Shown: one piece after another, positions 26,515 through 33,940 of the stretch | Numbering within the stretch: the first letter of the stretch is position 1 | Layout: each line of letters opens with the position of its first letter | Assembly: GCA_021738065.1 (NCBI GenBank) | Contig: JAIPCT010000030.1 | Span: forward strand, 1-33,940 | From: Burkholderiaceae bacterium | Lineage (GTDB): Bacteria; Pseudomonadota; Gammaproteobacteria; Burkholderiales; Rhodocyclaceae | Direction: 5' to 3' | Length of the DNA stretch: 33,940 nt | Program-made: the position numbers and the translations under genes | Notes under the pieces: generated by a model | Databases searched by the model: none | Told to the model about the DNA's origin: nothing | What the model saw: the letters and a program-made list of their open reading frames with translations, nothing else

Positions 26515-26888
26515 TACTTTGACGCCAGGAATGAAATGAACAGCGGAACCGCCAGCCGGTAGGCTGCGCCAATTTCCGCTGCTTGGGCATGAGCATTCTC
26601 GAGCCTGCCTTGACGCCCATCGAGTTCCAGTGCCTTCGCCAGATCCGCCAAGCGATTGACCCCCATCTGAGCGGTACTCGACTTGAGATAATGCGCGCAG
26701 GCCGCGATGCCGGCCGCATTCCGGTCGGTGACGGCCAAGTCGAGTTCTTCGAGTTTTGTCGGTGTGGTTTTCAGGAACAGTTCTATGAGTTTGTGAACCA
26801 GGGCGTCTCCGCCAAGTTCCCGCGCCCTGTCCAGTGCGGCCCTGATCGCGCCGAGATCGTCGGTGGACGCGGTGTCGTCGACGCTCAC
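26514..26888 (-). CDS. Stand-alone Hpt (histidine phosphotransfer) domain protein
   Basis: A 124-residue soluble helical protein resembling Hpt modules that pass phosphoryl groups between hybrid kinases and response regulators. The motif AHYLKSSTAQMG, with the candidate phosphorylated His66, aligns with the usual AHxLKGSS pattern but has Ser where Gly is normal. The flanking LIELFLKTTPTKLEELDLAV helix is typical. The start is GTG at 26888 with GGAAG about 9 nt upstream; an in-frame stop lies 21 nt further 5'. No kinase or receiver gene is adjacent, so its partner is unknown. Confidence 0.8.
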   Translation of the reverse strand: MSVDDTASTDDLGAIRAALDRARELGGDALVHKLIELFLKTTPTKLEELDLAVTDRNAAGIAACAHYLKSSTAQMGVNRLADLAKALELDGRQGRLENAHAQAAEIGAAYRLAVPLFISFLASK

Positions 26889-27542
26889 AGTGTCGGGCTT
26901 CCGCAGGAATCAGATGGGCACCGGACGATCGACAGGCTCGATCGTGAAGCGACTGGAGCCAAGAGCGTCGTCGAGACCGCGGTTGATCTTGTTGAATCGG
27001 CAAAATTCTTTCGTGCGGATTGATTGATTGGCATTTTTTCCGCCTATCGGCTTGGCATGCTCCCGACTGTAGAACACCGGGAGCGAAAATGGTCATCGAA
27101 TGCCCGAGTTTACTGGTTTCTGCTCATGGAATTGCTTTAACGATACTTGCCATCGGGGTAGCGAGGAGAAGATGTCAGGTTCGGCTGTTTATGCGGTTTC
27201 GGTCGAGGCTTTCTTCAATGGAGCCCAATGATGCAGCCTCTGTCGCACCAAATGCGGGAGCACAGCAATCAGTACCGCAAACGCGCCGCTCCTTGAACAT
27301 TGTTCCACGTCCTGGCTCTGAAAGTCGGCGCTGGTGATACGGCGCCCCAACGATCGCTCCAGCCAGAAAATCTGAGGGGGAGTAGTGCCGCTGAGGGGTC
27401 TGTACATTCTCGCAATCGTTACGAGTTATGACTACCGGAATGTACAGACCCGTCAGCGGCACGTACCATGTGACTGAATATCCGTTCATCGAGACTTCAT
27501 TGTGGTTTTATCAACTTTGTTCCATTCACCCGCAGCTACAGC
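26889..27542. other. 654-bp stretch without a convincing gene
   Basis: Both strands carry only short frames with no family resemblance. It holds a 7-bp hairpin at 27059-27084 (GCTCCCG with CGGGAGC, 12-nt loop) and the long inverted repeat at 27385-27462. It may include the promoters of the Hpt gene and the methyltransferase gene, but no clear -35/-10 pair was found. A decayed gene or mobile fragment cannot be excluded. Confidence 0.6.
27385..27462. repeat. 25-bp inverted repeat with one mismatch
   Basis: The left arm 27385-27409 and right arm 27438-27462 are reverse complements except for one position (27395 against 27452). The inner 14 bases of each arm, GGGTCTGTACATTC and its complement, pair perfectly. 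The 28-nt centre is not palindromic. No T-run and no transposase gene are attached. It could be a strong RNA hairpin, a protein-binding site, or paired ends of a minimal transposable element. No second copy was seen in the window. Confidence 0.85.
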
Positions 27543-28679
27543 GTGAGCGAATCAACAATCATAAGCTGGACCGAGAACGATCAAACTCGACGCCTGCGCT
27601 GGCATTCGGAAGGCGGCAAGCCGCCGCCGCAGCGCGTAATCGTCGCGGACGACCGCACTGCGGCCGACGATGCGTTTCGGGCAGCGTGCTCGGGCACGGC
27701 CTTGTTGTGGCGGGGTGACTTTCAGAATGCGCGCCAGTTGTTGAAGGCGATGGCGCGGCGTTTCGATCGCAAGCAGCGCAAGGTGGTCGCGGCGCAAACA
27801 GGGGAGTTCCCGGAAGCGTTTCATCGCTATCGGCAAACGCAAGCGCAACGGGCGCGAATCCTCGGCATGCTCCTGCTTCCGTTTGAAGACGACTACGTCC
27901 TGCCCTTGCGCCGGGCCCCTGATGTGCGGACGGTCTGCACCGAGGCCTACGGTCCCGCCACCGGACCCTTTGTCGCATCGCTGCGGGAATTGATGGGATT
28001 GATCGGCGCCCACGAGTGGCGCAAGAACGGGGTCATGGTAGCGGCCCTGGATGCGCGCATTCATCCGCATTACGGGGTTTTCGCCCCGGTTCGCGGCGAG
28101 TATGTCGACCTGGTGGCGACCGCGCCTTTGCCGCCCTCATGCGCGCTGGCCTTCGACATCGGCACCGGTACCGGCGTGCTGGCCGCGGTACTGGCGCGGC
28201 GCGGGGTCGCGCGCATTGTAGCCACCGATCAGGATCCTCGCGCACTGGCTTGCGCCAGGGAAAACATGGATAGGCTTGGCCTGGCCGCGCGCGTCGACGT
28301 GGTGGCGGCCGATCTGTTCCCGCCGGGTCGCGCGCCGCTGGTGGTGTGCAATCCACCGTGGCTTCCCGGGCGCGCCGAGGCATCGCTGGAGCGGGCGGTC
28401 TACGATCCCGACAGCCGGATGTTGACGGGATTCATCAAGGGTCTCGCCGCGCATCTGGAACCCGGCGGCGAGGGTTGGCTGGTGCTGTCCGATCTCGCCG
28501 AGCACTTGGGTTTGCGCTCGCGCACTGACCTGTTGGCTTTGTTCGAGTCGGCGGGCCTGACAGTTGTCGATCGATTGGATGTCCGGCCGACGCATCCGCG
28601 CTCGACCGACGCAGCCGCGCCGCTTCACGCCGCGCGTGCGGCGGAACTGACATCTCTCTGGCGTCTGGCGGCGCGCTGA
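27543..28679 (+). CDS. Class I SAM-dependent methyltransferase with unrecognised N-terminal half
   Basis: A 378-residue protein starting at GTG 27543 without a strong ribosome binding site. The C-terminal half is a methyltransferase small-domain fold: motif I DIGTGTGVLAAVLARRG (205-221), an acidic residue after the next strand (ATDQDPRALACAREN, 227-241), and NPPW (270-273). NPPW/NPPY marks enzymes that methylate amino nitrogens in nucleic acid bases or glutamine. The N-terminal 190 residues (with LLWRGDFQNARQLLKAMARR) are helical and unknown to me, perhaps a substrate-binding domain. Substrate unknown; an RNA or protein modification enzyme is most likely. Confidence 0.85.
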   Translation: MSESTIISWTENDQTRRLRWHSEGGKPPPQRVIVADDRTAADDAFRAACSGTALLWRGDFQNARQLLKAMARRFDRKQRKVVAAQTGEFPEAFHRYRQTQAQRARILGMLLLPFEDDYVLPLRRAPDVRTVCTEAYGPATGPFVASLRELMGLIGAHEWRKNGVMVAALDARIHPHYGVFAPVRGEYVDLVATAPLPPSCALAFDIGTGTGVLAAVLARRGVARIVATDQDPRALACARENMDRLGLAARVDVVAADLFPPGRAPLVVCNPPWLPGRAEASLERAVYDPDSRMLTGFIKGLAAHLEPGGEGWLVLSDLAEHLGLRSRTDLLALFESAGLTVVDRLDVRPTHPRSTDAAAPLHAARAAELTSLWRLAAR

Positions 28680-28690
28680 GAAGCAAAAAA

Positions 28691-28714
28691 CAAACCCCGC
28701 CGAAGCGGGGTTTG
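28691..28714 (-). terminator. Terminator of the TRAP operon, shared with the methyltransferase gene
   Basis: CAAACCCCGC, loop CGAA, GCGGGGTTTG forms a perfect 10-bp stem. Read on the - strand it is followed by TTTTTT (complement of 28685-28690), a strong terminator 37 nt after the dctP stop. On the + strand it follows the methyltransferase stop but has only a short T-run, so it is stronger for the TRAP operon. Confidence 0.9.
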
Positions 28715-28751
28715 TGATGTGCACCGACCGTTTTCGGCCGGATTGAACAGC

Positions 28752-29864
28752 TTATTTCTTCTTCGCTTTTCCTTTGGCCGGGGCATTGCGCCCTGTCTGC
28801 ATGAAGTTGTCGAAGGTCGCCTCGGTAAAGCGGAACCAAAGGTTCTGGTCATCGCGGAACGCCGCGTAGTCTTCGTATACCTTCTTCCAGTTCGGGTTCT
28901 TGGCCGACAGATCGGAGTAAAGATCCATTGCCGCGGTATGGGCGGCAACCAGGATGGACTTGTCGAAGGCGTGAAGTTTCGTGCCCTTGGAAACCAGGCT
29001 CTTGAGCGCCCCCGGGTTCTTCGCGTCGTACTTGGCCTGCATATCGACGTGAGCAAACGATGCCGCTGCCGCAAGCACCGCCTTGTAGTCGGCAGGCAGC
29101 GCGTCATAGGCTTTCTGGTTGACCATCAGCGTCAGTTGCGGACCACCTTCCCACCAGCCGGGGTAGTAGTAGTGCTTGGCGACTTTATAGAAGCCGAGTT
29201 TCTCGTCGTCGTAAGGACCAACCCACTCGGTCGCGTCGATGGTGCCTTTCTCCAGCGCCTGATAGACCTCGCCGCCGGGGATGTTCTGCGGCACGCCGCC
29301 GATGGCCGACAGCACCTTGCCGCCGAAGCCGCCGATGCGCATCTTGAGGCCCTGGATATCCTTGATCGAGCGAATTTCCTTGCGGTACCAGCCGCCCATC
29401 TGCGCTCCGGTGTTGCCCATCGGGAAGTTGACAATGCTGTAGTTGGCATAGAACTCGCGCATCAGCTTCATGCCATTGCCCTGATACATCCAGGCCGTCA
29501 TCTGACGGCTGTTGAGACCGAAGGGAATCGCGCAGTCGATGGCGAAAGTGTCGTCCTTGCCGAAGAAGTAGTAGGGAGCCGTATGGCAGCACTCGACGGT
29601 GCCCTGCTGCACGCCATCGACCACGCCGAAGGCCGGCATCAACTCGCCGCCGGCATGCACGGAAATATTGAACTTGCCGCCGGTGGAGTCACTGACAATC
29701 TTCGAAAAGACTTCCGCCGCGCCGAAGATGGTATCCAGGGCTTTGGGGAAACTCGATGCCAGGCGCCAGCGGATAGCCGGGGCTTGCGCGTGTACCGCCG
29801 GCGCAACGCCTGCGGCCAGAATGCCGGCAAGACCGGCGTTTTGTAGAAACTTGCGACGTTCCAT
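28752..29864 (-). CDS. TRAP transporter periplasmic binding protein (DctP/TakP/FcbT1 type)
   Basis: Captures an organic acid in the periplasm and hands it to the DctQM membrane parts. The 370 residues begin with a probable Tat signal, MERRKFLQNAGLAGILAAG, with RR at 3-4 and cleavage likely after VHAQA (about 28). The mature part has GTVECCHTAPYYFFGKDDTF, FAIDCAIPFGLNSRQMTAWM and GWYRKEIRSIKDIQGLKMRI, closest to keto-acid or mannitol/chloroaromatic-type binders (TakP, COG4663). GAGGAG precedes the ATG. The substrate cannot be named from sequence. Confidence 0.92.
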   Translation of the reverse strand: MERRKFLQNAGLAGILAAGVAPAVHAQAPAIRWRLASSFPKALDTIFGAAEVFSKIVSDSTGGKFNISVHAGGELMPAFGVVDGVQQGTVECCHTAPYYFFGKDDTFAIDCAIPFGLNSRQMTAWMYQGNGMKLMREFYANYSIVNFPMGNTGAQMGGWYRKEIRSIKDIQGLKMRIGGFGGKVLSAIGGVPQNIPGGEVYQALEKGTIDATEWVGPYDDEKLGFYKVAKHYYYPGWWEGGPQLTLMVNQKAYDALPADYKAVLAAAASFAHVDMQAKYDAKNPGALKSLVSKGTKLHAFDKSILVAAHTAAMDLYSDLSAKNPNWKKVYEDYAAFRDDQNLWFRFTEATFDNFMQTGRNAPAKGKAKKK

Positions 29865-29897
29865 AAATCATCTCCTCGATTTGTTGTGGTTGCATCG

Positions 29898-29930
29898 AAA
29901 ACCGGCGAGGCCATGCGGGCCCGTCACCGG
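29898..29930 (-). terminator. Hairpin with T-run between dctM and dctP, possible attenuator
   Basis: On the - strand CCGGTGA pairs with TCGCCGG (one G-U) around a 15-nt loop with its own short GGCC stem, followed by TTTT. It lies in the 84-nt dctM-dctP gap. It could stop part of the transcripts or protect the upstream RNA from 3' decay. Confidence 0.4.
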
Positions 29931-29948
29931 ATACTACACCTGTCGCCG

Positions 29949-31751
29949 CTAGCGGCCTTGATTCATCGACCGCATCAAATCCTGGGTCGCGTCGTTTGGT
30001 TGCTGCTCCCGTGCTTCGCCCTCGGCACCATTGTCTTCCTCGGTTTCGGCGGCGTCATTTTCTCCATCCTCAACCGCGGCCTCGCTGCCGAAGCCTTCGG
30101 GCATTTCGATGGTGATTTCCGCTGCATTGCCGGCCGGCTTGTCGAGGCTGTCGAGTACGAGGGACGGCCAGATGATGACGGCCGCAACCATCAGTAACTG
30201 GACGAAGATGAAGGCGATCGAGCCCTTGTAGATCTGGGTTGTAGTGACGGCGGGAATGCGTTCCTTGGTGATGCGGTCGTTGTAGTCGAACTTCGCCGCG
30301 ACGCTGCGCAGATAGAACAGGGCGAAACCGAAGGGCGGCGTCAGGAAGGATGTCTGCAGATTCATGGCGACGATGACGCCGAACCAGATCAGCGCATCGC
30401 TGCCGGCCGGCAGCAGGGCCGGCAGGATTTTCTCGGCGACCGGCGCCAGCAAGGGGATGACGATGAAGGCGATCTCGAAAAAGTCGATGAACATGCCGAG
30501 CACGAACACCAGCAGATTCACCACGATCAGGAAACCCATGGCGCCACCGGGCAGTTGAGCGAACAAATGCTCGACCCAGAAGTGACCGTCGGCGGCGTTG
30601 AAGGTGAAGCTGAACACCGTCGAGCCGATCAGGATGAAGAGCACGAAGCAGGACAGGCGGGTGGTGTTGTCCAGCGCCAGTTTGAGCAAGTCCATGCTCA
30701 GCTTTCTTCTCGCCAGCGCCATGGCGAAGGCACCCAGGGCGCCCATCGCGCCGCCTTCGGTGGGTGTTGCCAGGCCGAGGAAGATCGTCCCGAGCACGAG
30801 GAAGATCAGCACCAGTGGCGGTATCAGGACGAAGGTCACACGCTCCGAGAGCTTCGACAGCAAGCCCAGCTTGAAGGCCTTGTTCAGCAATGCCAGCCCG
30901 AGGGCAACGAAGGAACAGACCGTCAGCGACAGGATCAGGGTCTCGTCACCTGGCGCCGGCCCCTCGCGGCCGGTCCAGCCATTGACGATGCCCTCATGCA
31001 CTTGCGACCAGCCATAGCCGGCGGCGGCCGCAACGAGCAACAGTCCGAGCAGGGATTTGTGGCCGCTGGCGCCGTTGGCTTCCTTGTAGATCAGCGCTTC
31101 GGGCGGTAGCGCCGGCACCCAGGACGGGCGCACCACGGCGACGACCATGACAAATCCGGCGTAGAGCGCGACCAGAATCAGGCCTGGAACCAGCGCGCCG
31201 GCGTACATGTCGCCCACTGAGCGGCCAAGCTGGTCGGCCATGACAATCAGCACCAGCGAGGGCGGGATCGCTTGTGCCAGCGTTCCCGAGGCGGTAATGA
31301 CGCCGGTGGCGATGGTGCGGTTGTAGCCATAGCGCAGCATGATCGGCAGCGAGATCAGGCCCATGGAAATCACCGCTGCGGCCACCACGCCGGTGGTGGC
31401 CGCCAGCAGCGCACCGACGAAGATCACGGCGAGCGCCAGGCCGCCGCGTATCGGTCCGAAGACCTGGCCGATGGTTTCCAGCAGGTCCTCGGCCATGCCG
31501 CTTTTTTCAAGAATGATGCCCATGAAGGTGAAAAACGGAATCGCCAGAAGCGTGTCGTTCTGCATGATGCCGAAAATACGCAGTGGCAAGGCCTGAAACA
31601 AGGTGGGTGGAAACAGGCCGGCTTCGATGCCGAGAACGCCGAAGCTGAGCCCCGTGGCGGCGAGCGCGAAGGCTACCGGAAAACCGGTCAACAGAAACAG
31701 CAGCAGGCCGAAAAACATCAGCGGAACGAAGTTCTGGGCGACGAATTCCAT
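29949..31751 (-). CDS. TRAP transporter large permease subunit (DctM/FcbT3 type)
   Basis: The large membrane subunit carries the ion-coupled transport path. The 600 residues are longer than the usual 430, as in FcbT3-type members with an inserted loop (about 220-300, around EALIYKEANGASGHKS). Many membrane segments are seen, with GIILEKSGMAEDLLETIG, ASGTLAQAIPPSLVLIV and FGVIVAMNLQTSFLTPPFGFALFYL as DctM hallmarks. A roughly 55-residue acidic, Glu/Asp-rich C-terminal tail ends the protein, an uncommon addition. It starts directly after the dctQ stop. Confidence 0.92.
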   Translation of the reverse strand: MEFVAQNFVPLMFFGLLLFLLTGFPVAFALAATGLSFGVLGIEAGLFPPTLFQALPLRIFGIMQNDTLLAIPFFTFMGIILEKSGMAEDLLETIGQVFGPIRGGLALAVIFVGALLAATTGVVAAAVISMGLISLPIMLRYGYNRTIATGVITASGTLAQAIPPSLVLIVMADQLGRSVGDMYAGALVPGLILVALYAGFVMVVAVVRPSWVPALPPEALIYKEANGASGHKSLLGLLLVAAAAGYGWSQVHEGIVNGWTGREGPAPGDETLILSLTVCSFVALGLALLNKAFKLGLLSKLSERVTFVLIPPLVLIFLVLGTIFLGLATPTEGGAMGALGAFAMALARRKLSMDLLKLALDNTTRLSCFVLFILIGSTVFSFTFNAADGHFWVEHLFAQLPGGAMGFLIVVNLLVFVLGMFIDFFEIAFIVIPLLAPVAEKILPALLPAGSDALIWFGVIVAMNLQTSFLTPPFGFALFYLRSVAAKFDYNDRITKERIPAVTTTQIYKGSIAFIFVQLLMVAAVIIWPSLVLDSLDKPAGNAAEITIEMPEGFGSEAAVEDGENDAAETEEDNGAEGEAREQQPNDATQDLMRSMNQGR

Positions 31752-32357
31752 TTAGCGCACCTCGTTGGCGACGGTGGCCGCGTGTTCGTTGATTTCGCGC
31801 TCGGCCTCGGTTTCGCCCTCCGGCTCCGGGTGCCCGAGCGAATCGATGGCCGCGCCACGGAGGAAGGCCCAGCGCTTGATCAGCTCCGAGAGGCCCTGCA
31901 ACAGCAGCAGGCTCATGCCGGCGGGAATCAACAGGTACATCGGCCAGCGAATCAGGCCGCCGGCGTTCTGCGACATCTCGCCGCTGTTCCAGGCGTTGAT
32001 GAATAGCGGCCAGGACAGCTTGATCAGGATCAGGCACAGCGGCATCAGGAAAATTACGATGCCGAGAATGTCGATCCAGTTGCGCACGCGCGGCGACAAA
32101 TGATTGGAAATGAAGTCGATGCGAACGTGGGCATTCTTGAGGAAGGTGTAGGCGGCGCCGAGCATGAACACGGTGGCGAACAGATACCACTGGATTTCCA
32201 GCAAGGAGTTGGAGCTGGTGTCGAACGCCTTGCGCACGATGGCGTTGCCGGCGCTGATCAGCACCGAGGCCAGAATCAGCCATTTGGCGCTGCGGCCGAT
32301 ATGCTCGTTGAGTCCATCGATCAGCGAGGAAAACTTTAACAAATTCTGCATGCTCAT
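31752..32357 (-). CDS. TRAP transporter small permease subunit (DctQ/FcbT2 type)
   Basis: The small membrane subunit that joins DctM. The 201 residues have four hydrophobic segments and the DctQ patterns NSLLEIQWYLFATVFMLGAAY and LKNAHVRIDFISNHLSPR. A polar Glu-rich tail (about 175-201) follows the last helix. GAGGAAG lies just before the ATG at 32357; an ATG two codons later is also possible. The stop abuts the dctM start with no gap. Confidence 0.9.
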   Translation of the reverse strand: MSMQNLLKFSSLIDGLNEHIGRSAKWLILASVLISAGNAIVRKAFDTSSNSLLEIQWYLFATVFMLGAAYTFLKNAHVRIDFISNHLSPRVRNWIDILGIVIFLMPLCLILIKLSWPLFINAWNSGEMSQNAGGLIRWPMYLLIPAGMSLLLLQGLSELIKRWAFLRGAAIDSLGHPEPEGETEAEREINEHAATVANEVR

Positions 32358-32373
32358 TGCTTCCTCAATCGCA

Positions 32374-32449
32374 CCGAATCGCGAGCCGGATACATCGATG
32401 GCGTAGGGATGGGGATCGCTCGCGGGCGCAAGTGTATCTCCGAATCGCG
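32374..32449. repeat. Direct repeat CCGAATCGCG in the ligase-dctQ gap
   Basis: The 10-mer CCGAATCGCG occurs at 32374-32383 and 32440-32449, 66 bp apart, in the 140-nt gap upstream of dctQ. Repeats about six helical turns apart could be operator sites for a regulator of the transporter. No promoter boxes were recognised with confidence. Confidence 0.35.
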
Positions 32450-32497
32450 GTGCTCATGCGCACCCCTGTGGTAAACCACAATGCAGTTCGTGGCGCA

Positions 32498-33940
32498 TCA
32501 GATCAGCGCCGGGCGCCCGGCCCAAAAAGGGTCACGCAGCTCGCGGCGCAGGGTTTTACCGGCGGCGTTGCGCGGAAAATCGGGCAGGATCAGCACCTGG
32601 CTGACGCGTTGGTAGCGTGCGCCGACCCGCTGGTTGATCCAGGCCCGCAGGTCGTCCGCCGTGATGTCAGCGCCGACTTTCAGGCGCACGGCCACTGCCG
32701 GGGTTTCTCCCCATTTCTCGTCCGGGATGCCGAACACCACCACTTCGAGCACGGCCGGATGACGGGCAACGACTTCCTCGACATCGTGCGGATAGACCTT
32801 GACGCCGCCCGAATCGATCATGTCCTTCTTGCGGTCGACCAGATAGAGATAGCCGTCGGCATCGACCTGGCCGAGGTCGCCGGTGTATAGCCAGCCATCC
32901 CGAATCGCCTGTGCCGTCAAGTCGGGCCGCTGGTAGTAGCCCGGCATGAGGATGGGCCCGCGCCCGAGGATTTCGCCAATCTCGTCCGTTGCGGCTTCGC
33001 CGCCGTCCTCTCGGACGATACGCATGGCAAAGAAAGGCGGCGGCACGCCGACGGAGCCGCGCTTTCGGTTCGCGTCCTCACGGTCGAGGATGGTGACGAA
33101 ACCTTCGGTCAGCCCGTAGAGTTCATGGAAACGCCCTGGTAGCAGCGCGTCGAGCTGTTCCTTCTGGGCGACTGGCAGCGGCGCGCCGAGCGAGAGCAGG
33201 ACTTCGACCGACGCGAGTTTTTCGGGCGCGAAAGTCGGCGCTGAGAGGACGGCGGCAATCTGCGCCGGCACCAGCATCAGGTGGGTCACCCGCTCCTCTG
33301 CGCAGGTTTCGATCAGCGCCGCAGCGTCGAACTGCGGGTGCAGGATGTAAGTGGCGCCGACGGTGAAGCTGGGCATCAGCGTGACGAAGGCGCCGTTGAA
33401 AACGATGGCTCCGGTATGCAGTACGACCGAGTTCGGCGTCATGCGCCAGGCATTGGCGAACAGCGTGCCGTAGGCGGCACGGATACGATGGGTGTGCACG
33501 ATGCCCTTGGGCAGGCCGGTCGTGCCGCTGGTGTACATGATGTTGTAGATATCGTCCGGCGCGACGGCGACGGTCGGCCCTCTCGCGGCGGACGGGCCGG
33601 CGACAAACGCCGCATAGGCCAGCAGGCCGTTGCCGGATTTTGTCTCTGCGGCGACGACGATGCAGGCGCTGATCGAGGGCAGGTCGGGGCGCACCGTCGC
33701 AAGCATGTCGCATCCGGCGGGCTCGACGAAGACTATCTTTGGAGCCGCATCCTGCAACAGCGAGCGCAGACCATCGGCCATCAGCAGCGGCGACAGCGGC
33801 ACCACGACCGCACCAATGCGGGCGCAGGCCCAATACACGTCGAGCAGTTCCTGGCAGATGGCGAGCACCGTGGCGACGCGGTCGCATTTTTCGACGCCTG
33901 CCGCGCTCAAGGCCCGGCCGCGGCGATGGGCGCGCAGGTC
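32498..33940 (-). CDS. AMP-dependent acyl-CoA synthetase/ligase, 5' end cut by window edge
   Basis: An ANL-superfamily ligase that activates a carboxylic acid to acyl-AMP and then acyl-CoA. The frame is open through the last base of the window, so the true start lies beyond it; 480 residues are visible. Motifs: phosphate-binding YTSGTTGLPKGIVHTH, then YGLTEGF, then YTGDLG, the hinge region DRKKDMIDSGGVKVYP and the catalytic lysine in NAAGKTLRREL near the C-terminus. The adenylation motif reads SGTTG, as usual. The substrate is unknown; medium-chain, aromatic or branched acids are possible. A TRAP transporter lies 140 nt downstream on the same strand. Confidence 0.93.
   Translation of the reverse strand, partial: DLRAHRRGRALSAAGVEKCDRVATVLAICQELLDVYWACARIGAVVVPLSPLLMADGLRSLLQDAAPKIVFVEPAGCDMLATVRPDLPSISACIVVAAETKSGNGLLAYAAFVAGPSAARGPTVAVAPDDIYNIMYTSGTTGLPKGIVHTHRIRAAYGTLFANAWRMTPNSVVLHTGAIVFNGAFVTLMPSFTVGATYILHPQFDAAALIETCAEERVTHLMLVPAQIAAVLSAPTFAPEKLASVEVLLSLGAPLPVAQKEQLDALLPGRFHELYGLTEGFVTILDREDANRKRGSVGVPPPFFAMRIVREDGGEAATDEIGEILGRGPILMPGYYQRPDLTAQAIRDGWLYTGDLGQVDADGYLYLVDRKKDMIDSGGVKVYPHDVEEVVARHPAVLEVVVFGIPDEKWGETPAVAVRLKVGADITADDLRAWINQRVGARYQRVSQVLILPDFPRNAAGKTLRRELRDPFWAGRPALI

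Noticed and set aside
27175-27489. Short - strand frames in the gene-poor stretch, considered as a decayed gene or transposase remnant
   Set aside because: No recognisable transposase or other family residues could be found in either frame; recorded only as part of the non-coding stretch.
28719-29846. 375-codon + strand frame opposite the TRAP binding protein
   Set aside because: It mirrors the dctP coding frame, begins inside the terminator region and resembles no family.
30555-32006. Long + strand frames opposite dctM and dctQ, rich in Gln, Arg and Glu
   Set aside because: The composition is that expected from the reverse complement of Leu-rich membrane protein genes.

Overview
The window looks like a chromosomal segment of a betaproteobacterium. 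My best guess is Rhodocyclales or a close relative. This rests on gene order (tuf, then S10, spc and alpha ribosomal blocks), the style of the proteins, a zinc-type (four-cysteine) S4, and a cysB/cysI/DUF934/cysH/cysD/cysN sulfur cluster that uses an APS-type reductase. Placement below class is inference. No tRNA, rRNA, CRISPR array, intact insertion sequence or prophage gene was found.

Positions 1-14526 (+ strand) hold one long translation and transcription block: the 3' end of tuf; rpsJ-rplC-rplD-rplW-rplB-rpsS-rplV-rpsC-rplP-rpmC-rpsQ (S10 block); rplN-rplX-rplE-rpsN-rpsH-rplF-rplR-rpsE-rpmD-rplO-secY-infA-rpmJ (spc block); rpsM-rpsK-rpsD-rpoA-rplQ (alpha block). Each block starts at a recognisable sigma70-type promoter with a similar -10 region (near 168, 5530 and 11459). 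A perfect 12-bp hairpin plus T-run lies between rpsD and rpoA. A clean terminator at 14547-14571 ends the block.

Positions 14591-20728 (- strand) are an assimilatory sulfate-reduction operon transcribed towards the ribosomal block: tauE-type permease, sulfite reductase, DUF934 protein, APS reductase, and the two ATP sulfurylase subunits. Together they take sulfate to APS, then sulfite, then sulfide. No APS kinase (cysC) is present here, which fits the 4Fe-4S cysteine set of the reductase. A CysB-type LysR regulator (20794) is divergent, and the 65-bp AT-rich gap between them holds two perfect dyads.

Positions 21847-28679 are a mixed region: a small TIGR02647-type protein, a large FapA/DUF342 protein, the divergent darP/pmbA pair, an orphan Hpt phosphotransfer protein, a 654-bp gene-poor stretch with a 25-bp inverted repeat, and a class I methyltransferase with an unrecognised N-terminal half.

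Positions 28752-33940 (- strand) carry a TRAP transporter of the FcbT/TakP type (dctQ-dctM-dctP order) downstream of an AMP-forming acyl-CoA ligase that runs off the right edge. The set suggests uptake and CoA activation of an organic acid. The ribosomal block is visibly less GC-rich than the metabolic regions.
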